DNA from: CAZWRV01 sp964636325
Lineage (GTDB): Bacteria > Verrucomicrobiota > Lentisphaeria > Victivallales > GWF2-50-93
Assembly (NCBI GenBank): GCA_964636325.1
Contig: CAZWRV010000031.1
Span: 1 to 63,597, forward strand
Reading direction: 5' to 3'
DNA length: 63,597 nucleotides
In this document: positions 35,459 to 43,057 of the stretch, one piece after another
How positions within the stretch are numbered: the first letter of the stretch is position 1
Layout of the letters: each line of letters starts with the position of its first letter
Program-made: the position numbers and the translations under genes
Notes under the pieces: model-generated
The model's database searches: none
What the model was told of the DNA's origin: nothing
What the model saw: the letters and a program-made list of their open reading frames with translations, nothing else

Positions 35459-35554
35459 TTGGCCGCATTCGCCATATCTACTTCGTTAGCTTCAACTTGC
35501 AGTGGTCACCACAGCTGCGTCTTGCTGCCTGGTAGCTACGGCGAATGCGGCCAA
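35459..35554. repeat. 15-bp perfect inverted repeat enclosing smaller hairpins
   Basis: Arms TTGGCCGCATTCGCC and GGCGAATGCGGCCAA are perfect complements separated by 66 bases. Inside lies the palindrome GTGGTCACCAC flanked by GCAG/CTGC and TAGCT/AGCTA pairs. The whole block can fold into a compact multi-branched structure, as DNA or RNA. Confidence 0.65.
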
Positions 35555-35711
35555 CTGCGGCTATTAGGTTCATTTGTCATCTTGCCCCATGAGGGATCGA
35601 CACGGCAAAGGTTGACGGAGCCATTGAATGAATCGATTCCATGCTTATATTCTCGTCCCGCGCTTAGTGAGGGCGGGTCAGTAAATCTTAAACAACAGCA
35701 TAAGGAGAAAT

Positions 35712-37052
35712 ATGCCGCGCATCGCATTCATCGGAGCGGGAAGCTTCGGATTCACAAGGACGCTGGTCAAGGACATCCTGACCTATCCGCTTCTCAAGGA
35801 CTCAACGCTTGTCCTGATGGACATCGACTCTGACCGCCTCGCCTATGTCACGAGGGCGGTGAAGAAGATCGTCGAGCTGGGCAAGTATCCGGCCAAGGTC
35901 GTCGCCACCAAGAGCAGGGCGGAGGCGCTCAAAGGCGCCGACGCCGTCCTCTGCACAATCCTATCTGGCGGCGTCTCGGTGTGGCGCCACGACATTGAGA
36001 TCCCGAAGAAATACGGGATAGACTTCAACGTCGGCGACACGCGCGGCATCGCAGGAATCTTCAGGGCGCTCAGGACAATCCCGGTGATGCTCGACATCGC
36101 CAAGGACATCGAGCGCCTCTGCCCCAGCGCGATCATGCTCAACTACACCAACCCGATGGCCATGCTCTGCCACGCGATGCAGAAGGCGACCAAAGTCAAC
36201 GTAACCGGCCTCTGCCACAGCGTCCAAGGAATGCCCTGGGCCTTCGGCAGGTGGCTCAACATCCCCCACGAGGAAATCGACTATCTCTGCGCCGGCATCA
36301 ACCACCAGGCATGGTATCTCGAACTCAAACACAAGGGGAAGGACCTATACCCGGCGCTGAGGAAGGTCGTCTCGACAAACAAGAAGATATACAACGAAGA
36401 GCTTGTCAGGAACGAGATGTTCCTCCACCTCGGCTACTACGTCACCGAGTCCAGCGGGCACAACTCCGAATACAACTGGTGGTTCCGCAAACGCCCCGAC
36501 CTCATAAAGAAATACTGCTCCAACGCCCCCGGCGCAGCCTGGAATCCAGGCGAATACGCCTACATCCTAAAGGAGTACATGGCCCGCGACAAGAACCAGC
36601 GCTGGAAGAAGGACATCGAAAAGTGGCTCGCCCAAGATACGATTGACCTGGATCGCGGCCATGAATACGCCTCGGCCATCATCAATGCGTGGATGGGCGG
36701 AGAACCCTTCGGCTTCAACGGCAACGTCCCGAACAAAGGGCTCATCACGAACCTGCCGACCGACTGCTGCGTCGAAGTCCCCGTCTTCGCTTCGAGAAAC
36801 AGGATCAACACGGTCGCCGTCGGCGAACTTCCGCCGCAGCTCGCCGCGCTCAACAACATCAGCGTGGCCACGGAGAACATGACCGTGGACGCGACGCTCG
36901 AACGCGATCCTGAAATGGTCTTCCACGCCTGCGCATACGACCCGATGTGCGCCGCCGTCCTCTCACTCGCCGAGATCAGGAAGCTCACGCAGGAGATGCT
37001 GAAAAAGAACAAGGACTACCTCCCGCAGTTCAAGAACGTCAACATCATGTGA
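35712..37052 (+). CDS. Glycoside hydrolase family 4 (alpha-galactosidase/glucosidase/galacturonidase type)
   Basis: A 446-residue NAD+- and Mn2+-dependent GH4 enzyme, which cleaves glycosides by oxidation-elimination. The Rossmann loop FIGAGSFGFTR is at residues 5-15, YTNPMAM is the conserved loop, the metal-binding Cys lies in GLCHSVQG, and the metal-binding His in GINHQAW. The AAGGAG ribosome site is next to the start. The closest subfamily looks like the alpha-galactosidase/alpha-galacturonidase group, but specificity cannot be fixed. It is followed by a hairpin at 37060-37085 and then by its probable regulator gene. Confidence 0.92.
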   Translation: MPRIAFIGAGSFGFTRTLVKDILTYPLLKDSTLVLMDIDSDRLAYVTRAVKKIVELGKYPAKVVATKSRAEALKGADAVLCTILSGGVSVWRHDIEIPKKYGIDFNVGDTRGIAGIFRALRTIPVMLDIAKDIERLCPSAIMLNYTNPMAMLCHAMQKATKVNVTGLCHSVQGMPWAFGRWLNIPHEEIDYLCAGINHQAWYLELKHKGKDLYPALRKVVSTNKKIYNEELVRNEMFLHLGYYVTESSGHNSEYNWWFRKRPDLIKKYCSNAPGAAWNPGEYAYILKEYMARDKNQRWKKDIEKWLAQDTIDLDRGHEYASAIINAWMGGEPFGFNGNVPNKGLITNLPTDCCVEVPVFASRNRINTVAVGELPPQLAALNNISVATENMTVDATLERDPEMVFHACAYDPMCAAVLSLAEIRKLTQEMLKKNKDYLPQFKNVNIM

Positions 37053-37059
37053 GGGTAAA

Positions 37060-37085
37060 TATTCAGTGACAAGGCTCACTGAATA
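37060..37085. terminator. Palindromic hairpin after the GH4 gene
   Basis: Perfect 10-bp stem TATTCAGTGA / TCACTGAATA with loop CAAGGC, eight bases after the stop. The arms match the dispersed TATTCAGTGA palindrome family but the CTACGCCC loop is missing. No U-run follows. Confidence 0.5.
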
Positions 37086-37138
37086 ACATATACGTATAAG
37101 GATCTTGCATTTTCACTGCATTTTGTCCATTTCATGGC

Positions 37139-37173
37139 TTGACAAGTTTCTCAGAAACTATTATAATGGTGCC
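37139..37173 (+). promoter_or_regulatory. Consensus sigma-70 promoter with operator-like palindrome; predicted leaderless start
   Basis: TTGACA (37139-37144) and TATAAT (37162-37167) are perfect consensus boxes separated by exactly 17 bases. The spacer carries the 15-base palindrome AGTTTCTCAGAAACT (37145-37159). The -10 box ends six bases before the A of the ATG at 37174, so transcription should begin at or next to the start codon. The regulator it drives probably binds the palindrome and represses itself (inference). Confidence 0.8.
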
Positions 37174-38259
37174 ATGAATCTGGAAACAACATCGCCCAGG
37201 CCGCCGAATCTGCCTCGCCGTATCGCGGACGAGCTGCGGGCGGAGCTCGGCTGCCGCTACAAGGCCGGGCACAAGCTGCCGGGCATGCACCTCCTGCGCA
37301 AGCGCTTCGGGGTGAGCATCAACACGATAGGCGCGGCGCTGGACATGCTTGCCGGCGAAGGGCTTGTTGAGAAAAGGCGCGGCAGCGGCGTATACGTCTC
37401 GGAAGATGCCGGGCGCAAGCGTGTCGGGGTTCTCTCGGAGCTGGATCTGCTGGATCCGCGGATCGGGTTTCATTTCCGCGCGTTGGCGGGGGCGCTGACG
37501 CTGAAGCTGGAGGAGCTCGATATCGAGCCGCGCCTCTATGTGGGCCATGCCGAACCCGGCGCCGGAGCCTCCGACGAACCGACCTGTCCGGGATTCTGGA
37601 GCGACGTGAACGCCGGCCGCCTGGACGGGGCGGTTATTTTGAATGTCCCTTCAACGCATGCATGGAACCGCCGCGTTTCGACTATGCCCCTCCCGGCCGT
37701 CGGACATCCTACGGAGTATGTGTCGGATCTTGACGAGGACGGAATGCTTGATGCCGCCCTGGCCTGCCTTGTCGGACAGGGATGCCGCAGTATCGGCCTG
37801 ATGTCCTGGATGGGGAAAAACCTCTTCCGTAAGAAGCTGGACGTGCTGGGCCTGTCCTCCCACGACTCCTGGATCAGATGCGACATGGATCCTGCGGTGC
37901 GCGGCTCGGGCTGGAAGGAGTTCAACGATATCTGGGGTGCTCCGGAAGGGCGCCCGGACGGTCTTGTAATACTTGACGACATGCTTTTTTCCGACGCGCA
38001 GCTCGCCATCATGGAGACAGGCGTGCGAGTTCCGCAGGATCTGAAGATTGTAGTCCAGACAAGCCGTAACGCATCCCCGACGATCCGTCTGCCGGCAAGC
38101 ATCATTGAAGTGGACCCCGCCGAAGCGGCCGAGATATTGGCCGGCATGATTTCCAAGCGTCTCCGCGGCATCATTCCCGAGCCGAAGAGGCGATTGCTGT
38201 CGTTCCGGCTCATAACGTCTGCAATGCCATCGACAGGGAAAGGCACCAAGGTCGCGTGA
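37174..38259 (+). CDS. Transcriptional regulator, GntR-type winged helix with LacI-type sensor
   Basis: A 361-residue regulator of the same build as the one at 11561. Residues about 11-75 are the winged helix (LLRKRFGVSINTIGAALDML). The rest resembles a diverged sugar-binding sensor domain (VGVLSELDLLDP, GLVILDDMLFSDAQLAI). The ATG lies six bases after a consensus -10 box and has no ribosome site, so it is probably translated from a leaderless mRNA. It sits between GH4 and the CBM9 protein and likely controls them. Confidence 0.85.
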   Translation: MNLETTSPRPPNLPRRIADELRAELGCRYKAGHKLPGMHLLRKRFGVSINTIGAALDMLAGEGLVEKRRGSGVYVSEDAGRKRVGVLSELDLLDPRIGFHFRALAGALTLKLEELDIEPRLYVGHAEPGAGASDEPTCPGFWSDVNAGRLDGAVILNVPSTHAWNRRVSTMPLPAVGHPTEYVSDLDEDGMLDAALACLVGQGCRSIGLMSWMGKNLFRKKLDVLGLSSHDSWIRCDMDPAVRGSGWKEFNDIWGAPEGRPDGLVILDDMLFSDAQLAIMETGVRVPQDLKIVVQTSRNASPTIRLPASIIEVDPAEAAEILAGMISKRLRGIIPEPKRRLLSFRLITSAMPSTGKGTKVA

Positions 38260-38398
38260 TTCGGAAATCGCAGCTTTGCCAAAGAGAAACTTGCTGAATA
38301 GGATTCAACCCCCATCCGCCATGCGGCGGACAGTGAAATGATAATCGGGTTTAAGATGAGATGCAAACCGTGACTAACTATAAAACCGAAGGAATACT

Positions 38399-41300
38399 GT
38401 GAATCGTTCATGGAAGATTTTGGCTGTGGCCGCGTGCGTATCGACATTGCCTTGGGCTTATTCGGCCGTCGCCGGCGAGGAATACAGGCATCCGGTCGCG
38501 GCGATCCCGTACGCTGCGGTAAAACCGGTCATCGACGGAACTGTCGGCGATGCCGAATGGCAGTGCGCCTTCAGCCAGAGCGCGCTCCAGACGGTGGGCA
38601 AGCAGATAAGTTCGCGCCAGGCGCGCTTCTGGGTGATGTGGGACGAGGAGAACATCTATGTGGCCATGCGAGATCCGCTGCGTCCTGGCGAACGCCCCGT
38701 CCAGGCGCACCGGACCCGCGAGCCGGGGAAGGATCTCGACGTCATATTCGACGACTGCTACGAGATATGGGTGTCTGTTGACGCGACGGATCCGCTGACC
38801 GGACAGCCGCACTGCTCCAGCCAGTTCCTCGGCAACTTCGACGGCACGCGCTACGACGCCCTCCACCAGCCGGCCGTCGGCAACTCGCGCACGAGCAGCT
38901 ACGACTGCGGCTGGCGGCCGAAGAACCGCATCACGGGGAAGAACGAATGGGAGATGGAGCTCGCCATCCCGCGCGCAAGCCTCGGAACGACCAAGAGTCC
39001 GTTCCACGACGGTATGCGTTTCCGCGCGCTGATCGCGCGAAACTACAAGCGTCCGTGGGAGCAGAACTCGTTCGAGGGCACCTCCTCTTTCTCCGTGATC
39101 GACACCCACTCCGAGTTCATAATGTCCAAGACCGCCCCGGCCATGCACCTGCTCTCCGTCGGCGACGCCGCCGCGAAGAAGATAGGGCTGCGCATCGCCG
39201 CGTTCGGGCAGGCAGACGCGAAGATAAGATGGTCTTACAAGTCGGACACCGTGTCCAAGGACGGAACGGCCGAGGTGAAGAAAGGGGTCCTCTCTGAAAT
39301 AGCGGACATCCCCGATCTGGACGTTCCCGGGAACGGCAGGGTCCGCGTCACCGTCACCGACGCCGCGGGCGACGCCTTGCTCGACTGGTCCGCCCTGCGC
39401 GCGTTCGGCCCCATCCCGAAGGAGGAGGTCAAGGACACGGGTGACCGGCTGGATCTGCGCCTGACGTTCAATCCAGAGAAGGATTACGCGAGGATTTTCG
39501 GAGACTTCATAGGCTACGACAAGCGTTCCGAGATCAAGGAGGTGCTGATCGCGGTGCTCGACGAGAAGGGCAAGGAGATAAAGCGTGCGTCGACACCCAT
39601 GGACAATCTTGCCTTCGCCAAGGCGGTCATGAAGTTCGACAACCTCGCGCCCGGCAAATACTCCGTGAGGATCGAATGCAAGGACAGCTCCGGAAAGGCC
39701 GTCGCCTCCACCGACAGCTCGTTCACAAAGGACAATCTCGCCGCCAAGTTCGAATGGTGGAAGACGAAGCGCGGCAGCATTGAAAAGGTCATTGCTCCAT
39801 GGACGCCGGTCGGGCTGAAGGGCAAGACCTTGGCCTTCTGGGGCCGCGAGATGGAAGTGGGCCCGGCCGGACTTCCGGCGCGTGCTTCCACGCAGGGGCA
39901 TGAAATCCTAGCCGCACCGGCCAGGCTCGTCGCCACGACGGCGGACGGCAAGGAGATAACGGCTTCCGCAGAGGGTGTAAAGACGCTGTTCGACAAGGAC
40001 TTCCGAAAGACGGTTGAAGTCTCAAGCCGGCTCGGCGACATCGCGGTAAGGAGCGAAGTCCGGGCGGAGTTCGACGGCATGTACAAGGTCGCCATGACGC
40101 TGACTCCGGCAAGGCCGTCGGCGTTGAGGAAGCTCCAGATAGTCCTCCCCTACAAGGAGGACATGGCGGAATACATCCACGCCGTCACCGCCGAGATCCG
40201 CAGCGGATTCTGGTACGGATTCACTCCTCAGGGCAAGGGCAAGGTCTGGGACTGCATCCTCCTGGGAGACAAGACGATGAAGGTGGGCTCCTTCATCCCA
40301 TATGTCTGGCTGGGCTCCACGAAGGGCGGGCTCTGCTGGTTCGCCGACAGCGACGAGGGATGGATTCCCAGCGACGCCGTCCCGGCGGTCGAGATACAGC
40401 GCAACGCTCCGGGCCAGGTCGATCTGGTGCTGAACCTGATCGGAACGGAGGCGACTGTCGATTCCCCGCGGACAATCACCTTCGGGCTGCAGGCTTCGCC
40501 GGTCAAGCAGATGCACGAGGGATGGCGGGAGGACAACTGGTGGTGCGGCGACACCTTCAGGAACTACGCCCACGATCAGAACCTTATCTTCGCATCCACG
40601 CCCTTCGTAGTGCCCGCATACGCCGCCAAGGCCAAGGAGCTCGTCGAGGCGCAGCACAAGGCGGGCAAGCCTGCCGTCCCCTACTTCATCCATGAGGCAC
40701 TGCCAGGCCATCTGGCGCCGGAAATCAACTACTTCGGCGAGCAATGGAAGTCAACCGTCGACAAGGCGCTCTGCTACCGGGGCTCGCTCATAGACTACAT
40801 GGTCTACAATTGGAGCAGATGGGCGGAGCAATACGGGATAGACGGATACTACGTGGACAACATGCGCCCCATCGCCTGCGACAACATCGAGCACGGCTGC
40901 GGATACAGGCTCCCGGACGGAAGGATACAGCCGTCCTTCCAGATATTCGACACCCGCGACTACTTCCTGCGCAGCCGCGCCGCCTTCCTCGAACAGCGCC
41001 CGGCCTCCAGGCTCGTCCTGCACATGACCAACGCCATGATAATCCCGTGGGTCGGCCCCGCCGACGTCGCTTACGACGGCGAACACCATGTGATTTATCC
41101 TGAGATGAAGAAGGACTTCATGGACTTCTGGAGCCTGGAGCGCCTCCGGGTTGATTATCCCGGACAGTGGGGCGTCGCCGTCAACTTCATGCACGAATAC
41201 CAGGGCAACTGGGATCCCGTGGCGATGCATCTGGCCATGCGCGCATATTTCGCGGAAGTCATGCTCCATGACGCCCTTCCCACCGGCAACGAGAACGGGC

Positions 41301-41884
41301 ACGCCTCAAACCTCGTCAAGATCCGCAAGGCATTCGGAATAGGCGGAGGCGACGTGCGCTTTCTGGCATACTGGGACAAGACAGGAATCAGCTGCGAGGG
41401 CAAGGACATAAAGCTCGCCGGATGGCTGAAGCCCGACAAGCTCCTCCTGCTCGTCGCCAACTTCGGCGAAAAGCAGGACGCGGTCGTCACACTCAGTCCG
41501 GATAAGCTCGGCTGGAGCGGCGCATCCATCGCGGTCGCCGACGCCGAGCGCGGATACAAGCAGATGGGCTCGCGCCAGATACCCAAGACCGACGAGGAAC
41601 TCGCCGCGGAACAGAAAGCGTGGGAGACCCAGGAGGCCAACCGTATCGCAAAGGAGAACAAGGCATACGAGCAACAGGCGGCCGACGCGCAAAAGGCCGG
41701 AAAACCGGCGCCGGCCAAGCCGGACATCGAAGCGCCCAGACCCTTCAACAAGAATCCATTCCGTCACGAACAGGTCACCTGCTGGAACGGCGACGATGCA
41801 CCTCCGCCGAAACTGGAAGGCTCTGCGATCACTGTCGCTGTCGAACGCCACAGCTTCCGCCTGCTGACAGTGGAATGGAAATGA
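38399..41884 (+). CDS. Large secreted glycosidase-like protein with N-terminal CBM9-like module
   Basis: An 1161-residue exported protein from a GTG start with AAGGAA upstream; signal peptide about 1-26. Residues about 30-240 resemble a CBM9-like carbohydrate-binding domain (KPVIDGTVGDAEWQ, RFWVMWDEENIYVAM). A beta-rich middle (about 340-560) leads to a catalytic-looking part (about 600-1000) with YGIDGYYVDNMRP, HMTNAMIIPWVG and DVAYDGEHHVIYPE. This arrangement resembles large proteins of the former DUF6067 (GH123-related) group; I am not certain. The C-terminus holds a Lys/Ala/Gln-rich segment. It is followed 58 bases later by a pseudopilin gene. Confidence 0.78.
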   Translation: MNRSWKILAVAACVSTLPWAYSAVAGEEYRHPVAAIPYAAVKPVIDGTVGDAEWQCAFSQSALQTVGKQISSRQARFWVMWDEENIYVAMRDPLRPGERPVQAHRTREPGKDLDVIFDDCYEIWVSVDATDPLTGQPHCSSQFLGNFDGTRYDALHQPAVGNSRTSSYDCGWRPKNRITGKNEWEMELAIPRASLGTTKSPFHDGMRFRALIARNYKRPWEQNSFEGTSSFSVIDTHSEFIMSKTAPAMHLLSVGDAAAKKIGLRIAAFGQADAKIRWSYKSDTVSKDGTAEVKKGVLSEIADIPDLDVPGNGRVRVTVTDAAGDALLDWSALRAFGPIPKEEVKDTGDRLDLRLTFNPEKDYARIFGDFIGYDKRSEIKEVLIAVLDEKGKEIKRASTPMDNLAFAKAVMKFDNLAPGKYSVRIECKDSSGKAVASTDSSFTKDNLAAKFEWWKTKRGSIEKVIAPWTPVGLKGKTLAFWGREMEVGPAGLPARASTQGHEILAAPARLVATTADGKEITASAEGVKTLFDKDFRKTVEVSSRLGDIAVRSEVRAEFDGMYKVAMTLTPARPSALRKLQIVLPYKEDMAEYIHAVTAEIRSGFWYGFTPQGKGKVWDCILLGDKTMKVGSFIPYVWLGSTKGGLCWFADSDEGWIPSDAVPAVEIQRNAPGQVDLVLNLIGTEATVDSPRTITFGLQASPVKQMHEGWREDNWWCGDTFRNYAHDQNLIFASTPFVVPAYAAKAKELVEAQHKAGKPAVPYFIHEALPGHLAPEINYFGEQWKSTVDKALCYRGSLIDYMVYNWSRWAEQYGIDGYYVDNMRPIACDNIEHGCGYRLPDGRIQPSFQIFDTRDYFLRSRAAFLEQRPASRLVLHMTNAMIIPWVGPADVAYDGEHHVIYPEMKKDFMDFWSLERLRVDYPGQWGVAVNFMHEYQGNWDPVAMHLAMRAYFAEVMLHDALPTGNENGHASNLVKIRKAFGIGGGDVRFLAYWDKTGISCEGKDIKLAGWLKPDKLLLLVANFGEKQDAVVTLSPDKLGWSGASIAVADAERGYKQMGSRQIPKTDEELAAEQKAWETQEANRIAKENKAYEQQAADAQKAGKPAPAKPDIEAPRPFNKNPFRHEQVTCWNGDDAPPPKLEGSAITVAVERHSFRLLTVEWK

Positions 41885-41942
41885 AATATCGTTATGAAAG
41901 CCCGCTAGATGAGGATTATGTCACCATTAAGGGGAGTAGATT

Positions 41943-42626
41943 ATGCCTTACCTAAAAGGAAAAGTTTTCGCGGAACGCCGGCAGATTCAAAAAGAATTCA
42001 CTCTCATTGAATTGCTTGTGGTGATCGCGATAATCGCGATCCTGGCAGCCATGCTGCTGCCTGCCCTGAGCAAGGCCAAGGAGGAGACCAAGAAGGCCAT
42101 CTGCATGAACAACCAGAAGCAGATCGGTCTCGTCCTCATGAACTACGCGCACGACTTCGAATTCCTGCCGAACAACTTCCATTGGCTCTGCGACAAGTAT
42201 CTTCACGGCATCGTCACCGACCCGAAGGGTTATGGACTGCTCCTGCGCGACAATTATATTAAGGATGACATGCTATACTGCCCCTCGCGCAGTTACCCGC
42301 CGCCCGGCGACTACTGGTATTGGCGGCAGGCCGGCTACTGCTACAACGTGCCGAGTTCTTACGAGGACGGCGGCAGCAACGCCCGGGCACGGCGCCCCCC
42401 ACTGCCAAAGGCTTGGAGAGCGTTGAACGCATGCCGCATCGATGACCCTCCCTCCCTGCTCCCGCATTCCAACCGCGGAATCGTCGTCCTCCGGAGCGAC
42501 TGCACGACCTTCTTCCTGAGCAAGCCGGCCTGGGGAGGATGGGGCTTCTCATGGGACGTATATTCCAGATGGAAAAACTGGGATCCGTACAGCCTGCTAT
42601 GGTCCGACACCCGCATCAGCCCTTAG
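41943..42626 (+). CDS. Type II secretion-like pseudopilin (prepilin-type N-terminus)
   Basis: A 227-residue protein with the class III signal: a charged leader (residues 1-18), then FTLIELLVVIAIIAILAAML, with the Glu at mature position 5. A C-terminal globular part follows (NNQKQIGLVLMNYAHDFEFLP, HSNRGIVVLRSD, ending WSDTRISP). This is the H-X9-DG-type pseudopilin group that is hugely expanded in Lentisphaerae, where such proteins often sit beside secreted glycan enzymes. Processing would need the prepilin peptidase at 7031. AAGGGGAG precedes the ATG. Confidence 0.88.
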   Translation: MPYLKGKVFAERRQIQKEFTLIELLVVIAIIAILAAMLLPALSKAKEETKKAICMNNQKQIGLVLMNYAHDFEFLPNNFHWLCDKYLHGIVTDPKGYGLLLRDNYIKDDMLYCPSRSYPPPGDYWYWRQAGYCYNVPSSYEDGGSNARARRPPLPKAWRALNACRIDDPPSLLPHSNRGIVVLRSDCTTFFLSKPAWGGWGFSWDVYSRWKNWDPYSLLWSDTRISP

Positions 42627-42669
42627 CCCCTTGCGACGCGACTTGGAAAATGAATTTTCACAAAGATAG

Positions 42670-42794
42670 TTTGCGCGCGCCGCGCGCAAAAAGCAAATCA
42701 TGGCGGTTCTAGTATGCGGAGTTAGCCATTTGCGTCTGGAAGCCGCAAGCTACTTTCGCGCCGTAAGGGCGCCCTTTTCCCGCAGGGAAAAACC
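42670..42794 (-). repeat. 125-126 bp multi-hairpin repeat, copy 3 (inverted)
   Basis: Read on the minus strand it follows copies 1 and 2 in order: AGGTTTTTCCCTGCGGGAAA, GGGCGCCCTTACGGCGC, TTGCGGCTTCCAGACGCAA, CTAACTCCGCATAC, then TTGCGCGCGGCGCGCGCAA. It lies 44 bases after the pseudopilin gene. Confidence 0.8.
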
Positions 42795-42921
42795 TAGCCC
42801 CTTGCGGCCCGATTATAACAAACGTTTTTTGTCCACATGCCTTGCCGTTTGCTTTTCAAGCGCTAATGTTTACTTCTTTATTCGGAATTCCTCGGCCTTG
42901 ATCGCCGATAAGCATGTATTC

Positions 42922-42976
42922 GGCGAACTACGCCCTTTTGCTGAATTCATACTTGAAAGGGCGTAGTTCACTGAAT
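42922..42976. repeat. CTACGCCC palindrome, two inverted partial copies
   Basis: GAACTACGCCCTTTT and its inverse AAAGGGCGTAGTTC face each other around GCTGAATTCATACTTG. The outer arms GGCGAA and TTCACTGAATATTTAT match the arms of the single copies. This looks like a head-to-head insertion of one palindrome family member next to another. Confidence 0.65.
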
Positions 42977-43057
42977 ATTTATCTCACGTGTAAATTACGG
43001 TTCCCGAATATCTGACGACGAGCAGCCAATAACGGAAGCGAAGCTTCAGGAGTCTTT

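Larger units (their letters stand above)
35180..35711. other. 532-bp gene-free stretch with repeat and structured DNA
   Basis: It contains the 126-bp repeat (35188-35313), a 9-bp stem GGCTTTCAC/GTGAAAGCC (35405-35429), and a 15-bp inverted repeat (35459-35473 with 35540-35554). An open frame across the area on the + strand lacks coding character. The GH4 ribosome site AAGGAG is at the right edge. Confidence 0.6.
42627..43057. other. 431-bp gene-free stretch upstream of the hox operon
   Basis: It holds an inverted copy of the 125-bp repeat (42670-42794) and a double CTACGCCC palindrome (about 42922-42976). The last 80 bases contain GAAGCGAAGCTTC and a CAGGAG ribosome site for the first hox gene. 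No convincing promoter boxes were identified. Confidence 0.6.

Noticed and set aside
35417..35833. 136-codon plus-strand frame before GH4
   Set aside because: It runs through hairpin repeats and overlaps the GH4 start in another frame; no ribosome site or protein-like pattern.
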